Assembly: GCF_910596095.1 (NCBI RefSeq)
Contig: NC_056550.1
Location: 23,804,001 to 23,868,000 of the forward strand
Source: Thunnus maccoyii
Lineage: Eukaryota > Chordata > Actinopteri > Scombriformes > Scombridae
Reading direction: 5' to 3'
DNA length: 64,000 bases
This document shows, piece after piece, positions 56,301-64,000 of the stretch. Positions within the stretch are counted from its first letter, which is position 1. Each line of letters begins with the position of its first letter. The notes below the pieces were generated by a model. That model did no database searches. It worked only from the letters and a program-made list of their open reading frames with translations, and was not told where the DNA came from. The translations under genes were made by a program, and so were the position numbers.

Positions 56301-58209
56301 TGTTGCGGCGTACGTGTCCCATGGCTTACCGTCATCTCAAGAAGTTCAAGATCGACCCGATTCTCTACATGACCGAGTGGTTCATGTGTATCTTCTCTCG
56401 CACCTTACCGTGGTCCTGTGTGCTGCGTGTGTGGGACATGTTCTTCTGTGAAGGTACATCTCATATCCTCGCGTCTTAACGGGCAGCGATCGATGCTTTC
56501 GACTGTTTTGATGTTGATTTAATTATAATACAAGAAGCGAGCAAGTTTATTTATAAAACACCTTTCAGAGACACCAGTCACAAAGTGCTTCACAGTCAAA
56601 GAGAATAAAATCAAATACAATCAAAATACATAAAAAAAAAACAAAGACGCCAGATGAAATATACAAGGAGAGCAGACAAAATAGACAAATTAAGATGTAG
56701 AATAACACATTATTACCCAAATGCCTCTGAGCAGATGTCCACAGTATCCAAGGACCTTAAGCTTATTGGGAGACTATTACAGAGTTTAGGGGGCTGCTGA
56801 CTGGAAAGCACGATCCCCCCCGAGTCTTAAAATGTGTTCGAGGTACATTTAGTTTTGGTGTAGGGGAAGAAGGATAGGAGGATAAGATTCAACACTTTAA
56901 TGTTTGCTTGAGTTTGTTTTTTTGTGAGTATAATAGTTTGACAGAAACATAACTTGAGTCTCTGGTTTTAGGAGTGAAGATAGTGTTTCGTGTGGGCCTG
57001 GTGCTGCTGAAACAGATGCTCGGCTCTGTGGATAAGCTTCGGGAACTACAGGGCATGTATGAAACCATGGAGCGTCTGAGGAACATCTCACCCGAGAGTA
57101 TCAGAGAGGACGCGTTGGTACAGGAGGTGGGTCTCTCTCTCTCTCTCTTTCATTCTGGGCTTTACAGGCCGTGTTACAAAAGCAAAAACCTGCTTCTGTT
57201 CTTACTCATCGACACGAGTTATGAGTCACTTTGTCCCGTAGCGCGCAGCCTAGTAATCTCTACTTCCTCTGTCTGTCTCGTCCTTTTTTCGTCTGGTGTG
57301 TTGTCCGTCCAGATCATTACGCTCCCGGTGACAGAGTCACTCATAGAGAGGGAGTGCAACATCCAGGTGAGGAAGTGGAGGGAGTCCAGAGGGGAGCTGA
57401 CGCACCAGCCGGGCCGCCGCCTCCACGGTACGAGGGACATCTACGAGTACAAACGCCGCGCCGCCTCCATCAGCTCCGGCGGTAGTTTCTCCTTCCTGGG
57501 GAGCTCGATCCCTCCGCCGGGACCCCTCAGGGCCTCCTCCAGCCTGCTCTCGCTCCCCGGCTTCCGCAAGTCCAAGTCTCCTTTCCACTCCCAAGCCAAG
57601 AAGGGCTCCTTCTCAGGGCCTTCGGGAAGAGATTCGCCACCTGTTAACCTATCATCCAGCCCGTTCCACGCCCCCATGCATAAACCACCCATTCCTCCGG
57701 GGGCAGGTCAGAGGGCGCCTGCACCCCACACTCAGAGCCCCCTAGTCGTGAGTGGCCCGTCACACGACGCCTCAGCGCCGCCGAGTGCTTCAGCTCAAAG
57801 CACATCGCCACCCAACACTCTATCTCCCTCCCCGAGGGTCGTCTCCGAGCAAGTCACCCCTTCCATCCCCTCTCCGACCGCAAACAACGCCCCTCTGCCG
57901 CCGTGTCCGGATCCAAAGAAAGAAGCGGCGGTGGCGGCGGCGGCACCCGAGGCCGCCACGACCGGAGGAGAGGAAGAGGTAAAGAAAAAGAAGAAAAGCA
58001 AAGAAGACAAGAAGAAGGAGAAGGAGGACGAGAAGAAGAAACTGAAGGAAAAGAAGGAAAAGGAAAAGGCTGAGAAAGAGAGGCTCAGGAAGGAGAAAGA
58101 GAGGCTAGAAAAAGAGAAGAAGAAAGGGGGGAAGAAAAAGGACAAAGGGGGAGGAGGAGGAGAGGCCGAGGACAAAAACGGAGCCGCAGCAGCAAGAGAT
58201 TCGGCCTAG
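50392..58209 (+). CDS. tbc1d10b: TBC1 domain family member 10B, Rab GTPase-activating protein (9 coding exons)
   Basis: A cytosolic GTPase-activating protein of the TBC1D10/EPI64 group, acting on Rab proteins in vesicle traffic (family knowledge). Exons: 50392-51356, 52167-52266, 52362-52469, 53131-53237, 53763-53877, 56096-56161, 56264-56453, 56972-57126 and 57313-58209, 2,703 nt, 900 residues (human about 808), all with GT-AG introns in phase. Order: Pro/Ser/Thr-rich disordered N-terminus (1-260); conserved [20 protein letters not shown] and [12 protein letters not shown] domain (about 360-605) with arginine-finger motif IEKDLHR and glutamine-finger motif YCQAQ; RRLHGTR; then a Pro/Ser linker and a lysine/glutamate-rich coiled-coil-like tail (about 825-900). 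The [20 protein letters not shown] string favours TBC1D10B. The start ATG has a good Kozak context (accATGG) and follows acceptor TTTTTTAAAG. Confidence 0.95.
53893..54330 (+). mobile_element. TTAAAGG-family fold-back MITE, left part, interrupted
   Basis: Starts 'ttaaaggacgggttcaca' followed by 'gtttttcaaatgtgtc' and follows the 49270 copy to about 54325, where other transposon sequence breaks in. The right part resumes at about 54735. Confidence 0.6.
54327..54385 (+). mobile_element. Tc1/mariner-like terminal fragment
   Basis: 'tacagaaccagtcaaaag' then 'tttggactcactttcttattcaa' matches the fish Tc1/mariner terminal sequence also seen at 12199. Only one end is visible. Confidence 0.5.
54388..54695. 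mobile_element. Degenerate DNA transposon nested in the MITE
   Basis: The ends 'agggaggcaccgaa' and 'gatatcagtgcatctct' are approximate inverted repeats. The interior has 'ggtcccaacagtgatatc' and 'ggtatctgatacc', as in a common teleost DNA-transposon family with 'gcaccgatc' termini (recalled). It splits the element at 53893-54860. Confidence 0.5.
54735..54865 (+). mobile_element. TTAAAGG-family MITE, right part
   Basis: 'taatatccagtatgagcagg', 'aaacatgtgtcagtgtttat' and 'gacttgggaaaatttgtgaa' match the right ends at 49780-49870 and 32015-32120. Confidence 0.55.
55140..55430. repeat. Purine-rich simple repeats in tbc1d10b intron 5
   Basis: (GA)n at 55157-55176, a G run at about 55377-55387 and a (GGA)n tract at about 55398-55430. 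The GGA tract makes a polyproline frame on the opposite strand that is not a gene. Confidence 0.8.
55431..56095 (+). other. Rest of tbc1d10b intron 5, no gene
   Basis: It contains a (GT)n run at 55674-55692 and an A run at 55958-55974. No repeat ends or exons recognised before exon 6. Confidence 0.5.
56535..56875 (-). repeat. LINE-derived fragment in tbc1d10b intron 7
   Basis: 'gcaagtttatttataaaaca' then 'cctttcagagacaccagtcacaaagtgcttcacagtc' is the inverted 3' region of a widespread teleost non-LTR element (recalled). The A-rich block and 'ttacagagtttagggggctgctga' belong to the same insertion. Confidence 0.55.
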
Positions 58210-58562
58210 TTTTCCCACCCCGTCATTCCAGGATAATGAAAAGGGACACTGAACAAAAAAAGAGGTCAGGGGAACAAAGACCCCCAGAAACAGAGCGATT
58301 AATAGAGGAGAAAAAAAAAAAAAAATGGGATGGCTTCCTGTATAATGCATCATTTTGAAGACTTAATGTAGTCCCAGGACTATCGTGGAGAAAACTGGAT
58401 CATGGTTTTAATAGCACCTCGGGGGGCTTTTTTTTTGCCCCGTCGCTCAACGCTTTCTTTTTTTTCACCGAGTTTTTAGTAAAAAAAGATGGGACAACAT
58501 TTTTTTTTTTTTTTTTTTTTTCCAACTGGAGCACGAGCTGTGAATCTGAGAATAACTTTCAG

Positions 58563-58568
58563 AATAAA
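58563..58568 (+). terminator. tbc1d10b: Proximal poly(A) signal candidate of tbc1d10b
   Basis: AATAAA about 355 bases after the stop, followed by T-rich sequence. The distal candidate is at 61545-61550. Confidence 0.4.
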
Positions 58569-59267
58569 TCGCAGTCTTTAATCTTTTTAGTTTTTTAAAA
58601 TTCATTTTGTTTATTTCCTCTTTTTTTTTTTTTTTTTTAATTAATTATTATTTTAATCAGATTGATGGCAGTGGTTGGTGAGAGAGACATCGACTTAAAG
58701 GATTGTTGCAGAAATAGTTGTGGTGCCACAGAAAATGTGTGTATATATATATATACTTATATATATATATATATATTAAAAAAGAAAAAGAAAAAAAAAA
58801 GTCTACCTACAGTACAGAGGATCTCGTTAGCACTCCATAAGCCCCGTCAGTTCTCATCTGTGGACAGGTTAACTGGATGCCTGGATGGGTGGGAGGATGG
58901 GAGGAGGGGAGGGGGAAGGAAAAATAACCCTTGGAAGTCGTCTGAAACGCAGGCACTGAAGACAGAAATGCTAGTGATGTTGTTGGATGTTGAGGATGTA
59001 TTTATTGTCATGTTAAATGTCGTGAGTGAGTGTGTGCCTTAGTAGTCTAGTGAAATGTGTTTATTGTTCTATGTGTGTTGGGCCTCCCTGTTTTCAGCTT
59101 CCTGCTTTTTTTATTTTTTTTTTTTTTTTTATTATTTCTCAAACCATCATTGGATCCTTTCGTTTCCTCTGTCATTGGAATATAAATGTGACGGGTGAAA
59201 TGGAGACAAAAAGGAGGGAGAAAATTAAAACAGCCACACACACCTTATACTAACGTTGTGGCTGTTT

Positions 59268-59366
59268 ATTAAAGGATAGATTCACAATTTTTCAGTTTTT
59301 CAGGCAAGAAAAGCCCGTTTCAATGTTTTAAGACGGACTTGAAAAATTGTGAACTTGTCCTTTAAT
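59268..59366. mobile_element. 99-bp MITE, short form of the TTAAAGG family
   Basis: 'attaaaggatagattcacaa' at the left and 'ttgtgaacttgtcctttaat' at the right are inverted repeats of about 28 bases with few mismatches. The centre carries 'gtttcaatgttttaag'. It appears to be a deletion derivative of the long fold-back copies. Confidence 0.65.
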
Positions 59367-59986
59367 GGTTCATTTACATGTGTTTTGTTTTTTTTGTCCC
59401 TGACAAAACGACACACTGGGAGCATTTTTATTGTTTTCATTTCAGGCCTCAATTTAAAATCTTGCAAAAAAAAAAAAAAAAAAAAAAGAGGTCACAACAT
59501 TATCATTAAACTGTGGTCACGTGGATACATGCAAAACAAAAACACAACTCCAGCAGTGACTGTGCACAAGTCCTGCACCAAATGTCCATCCATCTGTCAA
59601 ATTTAGTATTATTTTTTGCTTTGACGAACAAAAATCATATATATATATGCATCTTATTTTAGCCAAATTTTCATTAATGGGTGAAAGGACTCGAGGTCAC
59701 CGACCCATCAGAATGTGATTCAAGGTATCTAAAAAGAGAATGAAGGATTTTTTTTTTTTTTTTTGCACTTGTGATTTTGTCACAAAGCACCACTGAAGTC
59801 GACCACTCCGTTAGTTATGTAGAGATCGAGTCTCAGGGCCGGTTTCACACTTTGAAATCTGTGCCTTGACGACCAACAATAGGAAAGCCACTTGACTGGA
59901 GGTGCCAGGTGTGCCAATGTAGCATTAACCTCTGATCTTTGACCTTGTATTTATGTACAAAGTGGTTAATTTAATCAAATATAGTA

Positions 59987-60018
59987 TATTATTAATTATT
60001 ATTATTATTATTATTATT
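59987..60018. repeat. (TTA)n microsatellite
   Basis: A run of ATT/TTA units in the tbc1d10b downstream region. Confidence 0.8.
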
Positions 60019-60108
60019 TTGGATCTTGACTATTTTTCTATGTGAGTAAAGAGACACCTGGTTGACTGGAACGATGGCTGACTGCACACCGTGTAGTAGC
60101 AGGGGGAT

Positions 60109-60127
60109 CATATATATATATATATAT

Positions 60128-60172
<45 letters not shown>
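60109..60172. repeat. (AT)n microsatellite
   Basis: About 64 bases of alternating A and T with one 'acac' break. A shorter (AT)n lies at 58742-58776. Confidence 0.9.
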
Positions 60173-60175
<3 letters not shown>

Positions 60176-60926
60176 TGTTTTTAATTTTTAAATTTCTTTT
60201 CTCTTTTCTTTTGCACGTTAAAAGTCCTCCGCTTTTACACAGCGAACTCGATGCATGTCTTAGCTATTGTTTTTAAGTGTTTTTGTCATTGTTGGTTTTG
60301 GTCAACTTAGGCTCACGAGTCTCCAGTTTACTGAAGTGCAGTATTAAGAAAAAAACAAACAAATAAATTTAAAAAAAAAACACAGGCGTGAGTGAGGAGG
60401 AGGGAGGAGGGGTGGGGGGATTATAAACGGGCCTCCGACCGAACAACAAACTTTTTTGAGACGAGTGATGAGTTTAGACAGATTATTTTGGGAGCTGAAG
60501 GTCTTAATCGTACTGTATGAAATACTAAGAGGTGATTTTTTTTTTTTTTTTTTTTTTAAATCGGAGATCTTCAATATGTCTGTCTCACCGAATTGTGTCG
60601 TAACATTCATGATGACTTATGAACTAACTCCTTAACTATTTACACTCAGTGTTCTGTACTGTAACATATTTATGCATACATGAAGCGGCACTGAAACCCC
60701 ATCAGTATACGATGAATAGTGCCAGGTAGTTAGTGTAAAAACCATTCGATGGCGGGAAAAACAAAAACAAAAAAAAAAACCACATTGATGCTCTTTAACT
60801 GTACTGTTTTTGTAGTTAAGGATTAGAGGGACTTTCGTGTAAACTGTAGCCAACATGTCCTCCATATTCACTGTTTTTCACTTATTTCAGGTCTTTACAT
60901 AGCTGTCATTTAAATATATGAATATC

Positions 60927-60930
60927 ACAC

Positions 60931-60963
<33 letters not shown>
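60927..60963. repeat. (CA)n microsatellite
   Basis: About 17 CA units in the tbc1d10b downstream region, preceded by a 'cacaac' break. Confidence 0.9.
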
Positions 60964-60966
<3 letters not shown>

Positions 60967-61544
60967 CCCTCTTCTATTTTGACGCCAGTGCATTATAGGC
61001 ACAGATTAGTGTAGTATTAGTGAGGATAATCTATGCAAAACCTTCCTCCATCAATGACTGTTGATAGTGTGTGGTGACAGCTGCACTGATTTCCATGGAG
61101 CAAAAAAAAAAAAATCCAAAAAAAAAAAGAAGAAGAAGAAGTGTGGAATCGGCGCTCTGCTCCGCAATTTCAAGGACGAATCGAGAAAATTTCTTTCTAT
61201 CGGGTCCTTTTTTTTGTGCATTTCTTGCATCGATCCTGAAAAACACCGTCGTTCTTGATTACGTTTTGATTGGGAATGACTCCACTTGATGCAAATGTTA
61301 AAATAAAATGAAAACATAGAAGCGTTTGAGCTGTTTTTTTCTGTTTTGTTTTGTTTTTTTCGTTTTTTTTGTTTTTTGTTTGTTTTCTGCCCGTTGCCGT
61401 TTATGTCTTTTGTGTTTTTAAGTTTACATGTCACTCTCTCTCTCTCTGGCGAAAGTGAAATAAAATCATAGCTAATTGAATTCATTCCTTCAGATCTACA
61501 ACTGATGTATTTAATTGATGATGATAATGACATTTGTGATGAGT

Positions 61545-61550
61545 AATAAA
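61545..61550 (+). terminator. tbc1d10b: Distal poly(A) signal candidate of tbc1d10b
   Basis: AATAAA followed by T/GT-rich sequence (61568-61600: ttgctgtttttgtctttattgg). It is the last signal on the + strand before the convergent mylpf gene. Confidence 0.5.
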
Positions 61551-61764
61551 CCATAATATATTAAATCATCTTGCTGTTTTTGTCTTTATTGGTGTTTTGT
61601 ATGTTTGTTTACACATCAGTTGTTTTCAGACCTGGAAACAACAACACAAGCATAAATATAATATAACGTTTAACAATAACACTTTAGCCTTCATAAGCAG
61701 TATATAAACTATTAATAAATGGTTTATAACACACTATAATGTAGTTGTAAGTGGATATAAGTGC

Positions 61765-62070
61765 AAACTATTAATCACAGACTATTTTGATAACAGATTA
61801 ATCGTTTTGAGTCATTTTTTAAGAAGAAAATTCCCAAATTTTCTAATTGAAGCTTCTTAAATGTGAATATTTTCTGGTTTCTTTAGTCTTCTATGACAGT
61901 AAACTGAATATCTTTGGGTTGTTGACTGTTGATCAGGACGTTTTGGGTTTTGTGATCGATATTTTTCACCATTATCTGACATTTTATGGACCAAACAGCC
62001 AATACATTAATCAAGAAAATAACTGCCAGATTAATTGATAATGAAAATAATCTTTAGTTGCAGCTCCAGT
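61765..62070 (-). mobile_element. 'gctgcaactaa' dispersed element, inverted copy
   Basis: Ends 'aataatctttagttgcagctcc', the reverse complement of the left end of the family. It contains 'gacattttatggaccaaaca' and 'cagtaaactgaatatctttg' in the expected order. Compare 40025-40330. Another diverged scrap lies at 62735-62835. Confidence 0.55.
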
Positions 62071-62940
62071 GTTGATTAATGTATTTATCAACCACGATCA
62101 TATAAGTGGAGGTTGATGTATAAACAGATAATGAATGACAATAAAAGTAAAACACATTTATAATAACATAATATGTGTCTTAATAGGAGAAGTTACAATC
62201 ATTGTTGATAAATCACTTCCCATTACAGTTTCCTACAGTTTCCAGTATATTATAGGATGTTTTGCAAAAGTGAAAAAAAGTGAAAACAACTCATTGCTGG
62301 TGCAGATTATTCAAGAAAATACTACAGTGTCTCCAAATGCTGCAGGAACCTTAATTGAGTTGTGAGTGTAAACTAGTGAACACTGGAATGAGAAATGTAT
62401 CTTTATACCTCTTTTTTTTCTTGGAATTACATGTGTGAAAATGCAGGATGGATAAAATTATGCAAAAATATAATTTAATCATGAGAATGAAATTGTGTGA
62501 AGGATCAAAGTTCATTAAGAATGAGAGAAAGACATTGCTTGAAAAAGAGAAGTTTGACTGTTTATCCAATGAGATGAGCTGGTTTGGTTGTTTCTATGGT
62601 TACAGTGTGTATGTATATGTGTGTGTGTGTGTGGTGGAAACCAGGAAGAATAGCCAACACTGATACTGGTGTTAATGGGGATCCTAATGAAGAGAGATAT
62701 TCAATCTATTATCATGTTCGGGTAAGAAAAAGCAGCAAATTCTCACATTTAAGAGGCTAAAACCATCACATGTCATCATTAATTAATCAAAATAGTTTCT
62801 GATTAATCTAATATAATTGTTGTGCGGCTCTTGTTTCTACATGGAGGTGTACAGAAACTCCACTAGATGTCACTAGATGTGTTTTCCTGTATGAGGGGGA
62901 TTTTACTTTTTATTGCACTTGACAGGACTAGAGTATGTCC

Positions 62941-62971
<31 letters not shown>

Positions 62972-63524
62972 ACATACACACACACAGAGCCACTGAACAG
63001 AGACGCTATTGTACAAAAAGGAAAGAGATTTTATTCACAGTTTGTCCCTTTTTATTCGTTACAGAGGAAAGGCGAGGAAGAGTCTGATGACAGCTTATGG
63101 AGAAAAAAAAAAAAAAGGTGATTTAATGGATTCAGGAAGGAGAAAAGGGAAATGAATCGAAGAGTTGAATGTTTTCTTTCGGCACTTTCTCTCCTCCCCT
63201 TCAGTTTTTTTTTTGTTTTTTTTAACTTTTCAAGGGAAAAAGCCGTCATCGCTTTAAGGAGACTTAAACTTCCCCCCCCCCCATCTAACCTGCAAAAAAA
63301 AAAAGCTCTCCCTCCTCTCACCTCCTCTCTACACCCATGAGGACATCTTCAGAATATGGAATGAAGTCCTCATGTTTCCTGTTTCCTTCTCCTCAGAGAT
63401 ATTGAGGGGAAGTAGAGGCTGAAGTGACACAGAGATACGGAGATGCAGAGGCGAGAAGACGGAAGACGGTTGCAAAGAAAGAAGAGAGTGTTTGAGAAAA
63501 GTTTGAGGATGGAAATGATGTTAT
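62071..63524. other. tbc1d10b-mylpf convergent intergenic region
   Basis: No gene is seen. It contains a diverged scrap of the 'gctgcaactaa' element (62735-62835), a C run and CA tract (62940-62986), and A, T and C runs at 63100-63305. Short open frames over these runs are artefacts. Confidence 0.5.
62940..62986. repeat. Poly-C run followed by CA-rich tract
   Basis: About 17 C residues run into (CA)n with one 'ta' break. Such runs are prone to length errors in sequencing. Confidence 0.85.
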
Positions 63525-63757
63525 ATGACAATTTTATTGAAAACCATCCCTATTCCCCATAAGCAAACATAGACATCTCATGAGCAATCCGGTCCGCTCA
63601 TGTGTCAAGTGTGACAAGTCTCTGGTTTGAACGTGAGCACGGCTGAGCACATGGGGGGGAGGGGGGGGGTGAGCAGGGGGGGGAGGAAAGAGAAGGGTGA
63701 GGGAAGGCAGAATAGCAAAAGGGATTGCTGTCTTTCTTGTCTTCTATCTTTTTCTCT
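63525..63757 (-). other. mylpf: mylpf 3' untranslated region
   Basis: From the stop codon at 63758-63760 to a poly(A) signal on the - strand (AATAAA, + strand TTTATT at about 63533). It has a G-rich stretch on the + strand (63653-63690) and no coding potential. Confidence 0.6.
63533..63538 (-). terminator. mylpf: Poly(A) signal of mylpf
   Basis: Reading the - strand, AATAAA lies about 220 bases after the stop codon, a normal 3'UTR length for this family. Confidence 0.55.
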
Positions 63758-63859
63758 TTACTCCTCCTTCTCCTCTCCGTGTGTGATGACGTAGCAGATG
63801 TTCTTGTAGTCTACGTTGCCGGCAACATCTGGGGGGAAGGCGGCCCACATGTTCTTGAT
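63758..63859 (-). CDS. mylpf: Fast skeletal myosin regulatory light chain, last coding exon (partial gene)
   Basis: The reverse strand from 63859 down to the TAA at 63758 reads [20 protein letters not shown] then [13 protein letters not shown], 33 residues and a stop. This matches the C-terminus of vertebrate MYLPF, the phosphorylatable EF-hand light chain that binds the myosin neck in fast muscle and tunes contraction. On the - strand the acceptor is TCCCTCAG|ATC, and upstream exons lie beyond the right edge. Slow/cardiac MYL2-type light chains end differently, but fish carry mylpfa and mylpfb, and this exon cannot tell which. It converges with tbc1d10b. Confidence 0.88.
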   Translation of the reverse strand: MKNMWAAFPPDVAGNVDYKNICYVITHGEEKEE

Positions 63860-64000
63860 CTGAGGGAGACAACGAGGGTTGGAAATTTAAAATGACGCAC
63901 GACTCGTGCTGAGGTCAAGTTGGTTAGTTTCAAAGGTTTTTTCATGTCTTGACTCACTGACACACACGTGCTTTCTTTGCTTCCTTCAAATGTGTTTATG
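63860..64000 (-). other. mylpf: mylpf last intron (partial)
   Basis: It starts at the acceptor (+ strand ctgaggga) next to 63859 and runs off the window. No other exon is visible within the remaining 140 bases. Confidence 0.6.

Larger units (their letters stand above)
52362..57126 (+). other. tbc1d10b: TBC (Rab-GAP) domain exons of tbc1d10b
   Basis: Domain span over exons 3 to 8. Conserved strings in order: [34 protein letters not shown] (I-x-x-D-x-x-R catalytic arginine), [11 protein letters not shown] (catalytic glutamine), [33 protein letters not shown] and [15 protein letters not shown]. Both catalytic finger residues are present, so GAP activity is expected. Confidence 0.92.
58210..61565 (+). 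other. tbc1d10b: tbc1d10b 3' untranslated / downstream region
   Basis: It runs from the TAG stop to AATAAA at 61545-61550, if the long form is used. An early AATAAA at 58563 would give a 350-base 3'UTR. The region has many T and A runs (58501-58521, 58622-58638, 59112-59130, 59466-59486, 59750-59764, 60537-60557), (AT)n and (CA)n microsatellites and a small MITE. No gene is seen. Transcript end is uncertain. Confidence 0.5.

Noticed and set aside
57795-58175. 126-codon antisense Ser/Phe-rich frame
   Set aside because: It is the complement of the Lys/Glu-rich tail of tbc1d10b.

Overview
The window is nuclear DNA of a ray-finned fish, most likely a percomorph teleost. Protein-coding exons are split by GT-AG introns, the intergenic DNA is AT-rich and full of homopolymers and microsatellites, and the repeats belong to families typical of teleosts. 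I see no viral, bacterial or CRISPR content. Gene identities come from reading spliced peptides and comparing them with remembered vertebrate families; no database search was possible.

Four protein genes can be read. (1) setd1a, + strand, CDS 4896-25289, 20 coding exons and about 2,209 codons: the SET1A histone H3 lysine-4 methyltransferase of the COMPASS complex, with a 2.3 kb 3'UTR. One intron (17636-17765) has minor-spliceosome (U12) AT-AC signals. (2) hsd3b7, + strand, CDS 29361-44247, 6 coding exons and 366 codons: the C27 3-beta-hydroxysteroid dehydrogenase of bile-acid synthesis. (3) tbc1d10b, + strand, 5'UTR exon near 48.4-48.9 kb, CDS 50392-58209, 9 coding exons and 900 codons: a Rab GTPase-activating protein with a long lysine/glutamate-rich tail. 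(4) The last coding exon and 3'UTR of a fast-muscle myosin regulatory light chain gene (mylpf), - strand, 63758-63859, running off the right edge. In human, SETD1A/HSD3B7 and TBC1D10B/MYLPF are two neighbour pairs in 16p11.2, so this window is a compact piece of that conserved block.

The rest is mainly transposon debris. The most informative parts are: a hAT-like element with a second hAT-like element nested inside it, present in several copies, one with a perfect 8-bp target duplication (47043-47837); a near-identical 0.8 kb unit present in two consecutive setd1a introns, one copy framed by perfect 23-bp direct repeats; fold-back MITE families; tRNA-related SINE-like pieces; and LINE 3' ends. 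The genes do not form a single pathway: they are a chromatin regulator, a steroid enzyme, a membrane-traffic regulator and a muscle protein kept together by synteny. I found no convincing undescribed system. The unusual observations are the AT-AC intron and the repeat architecture.
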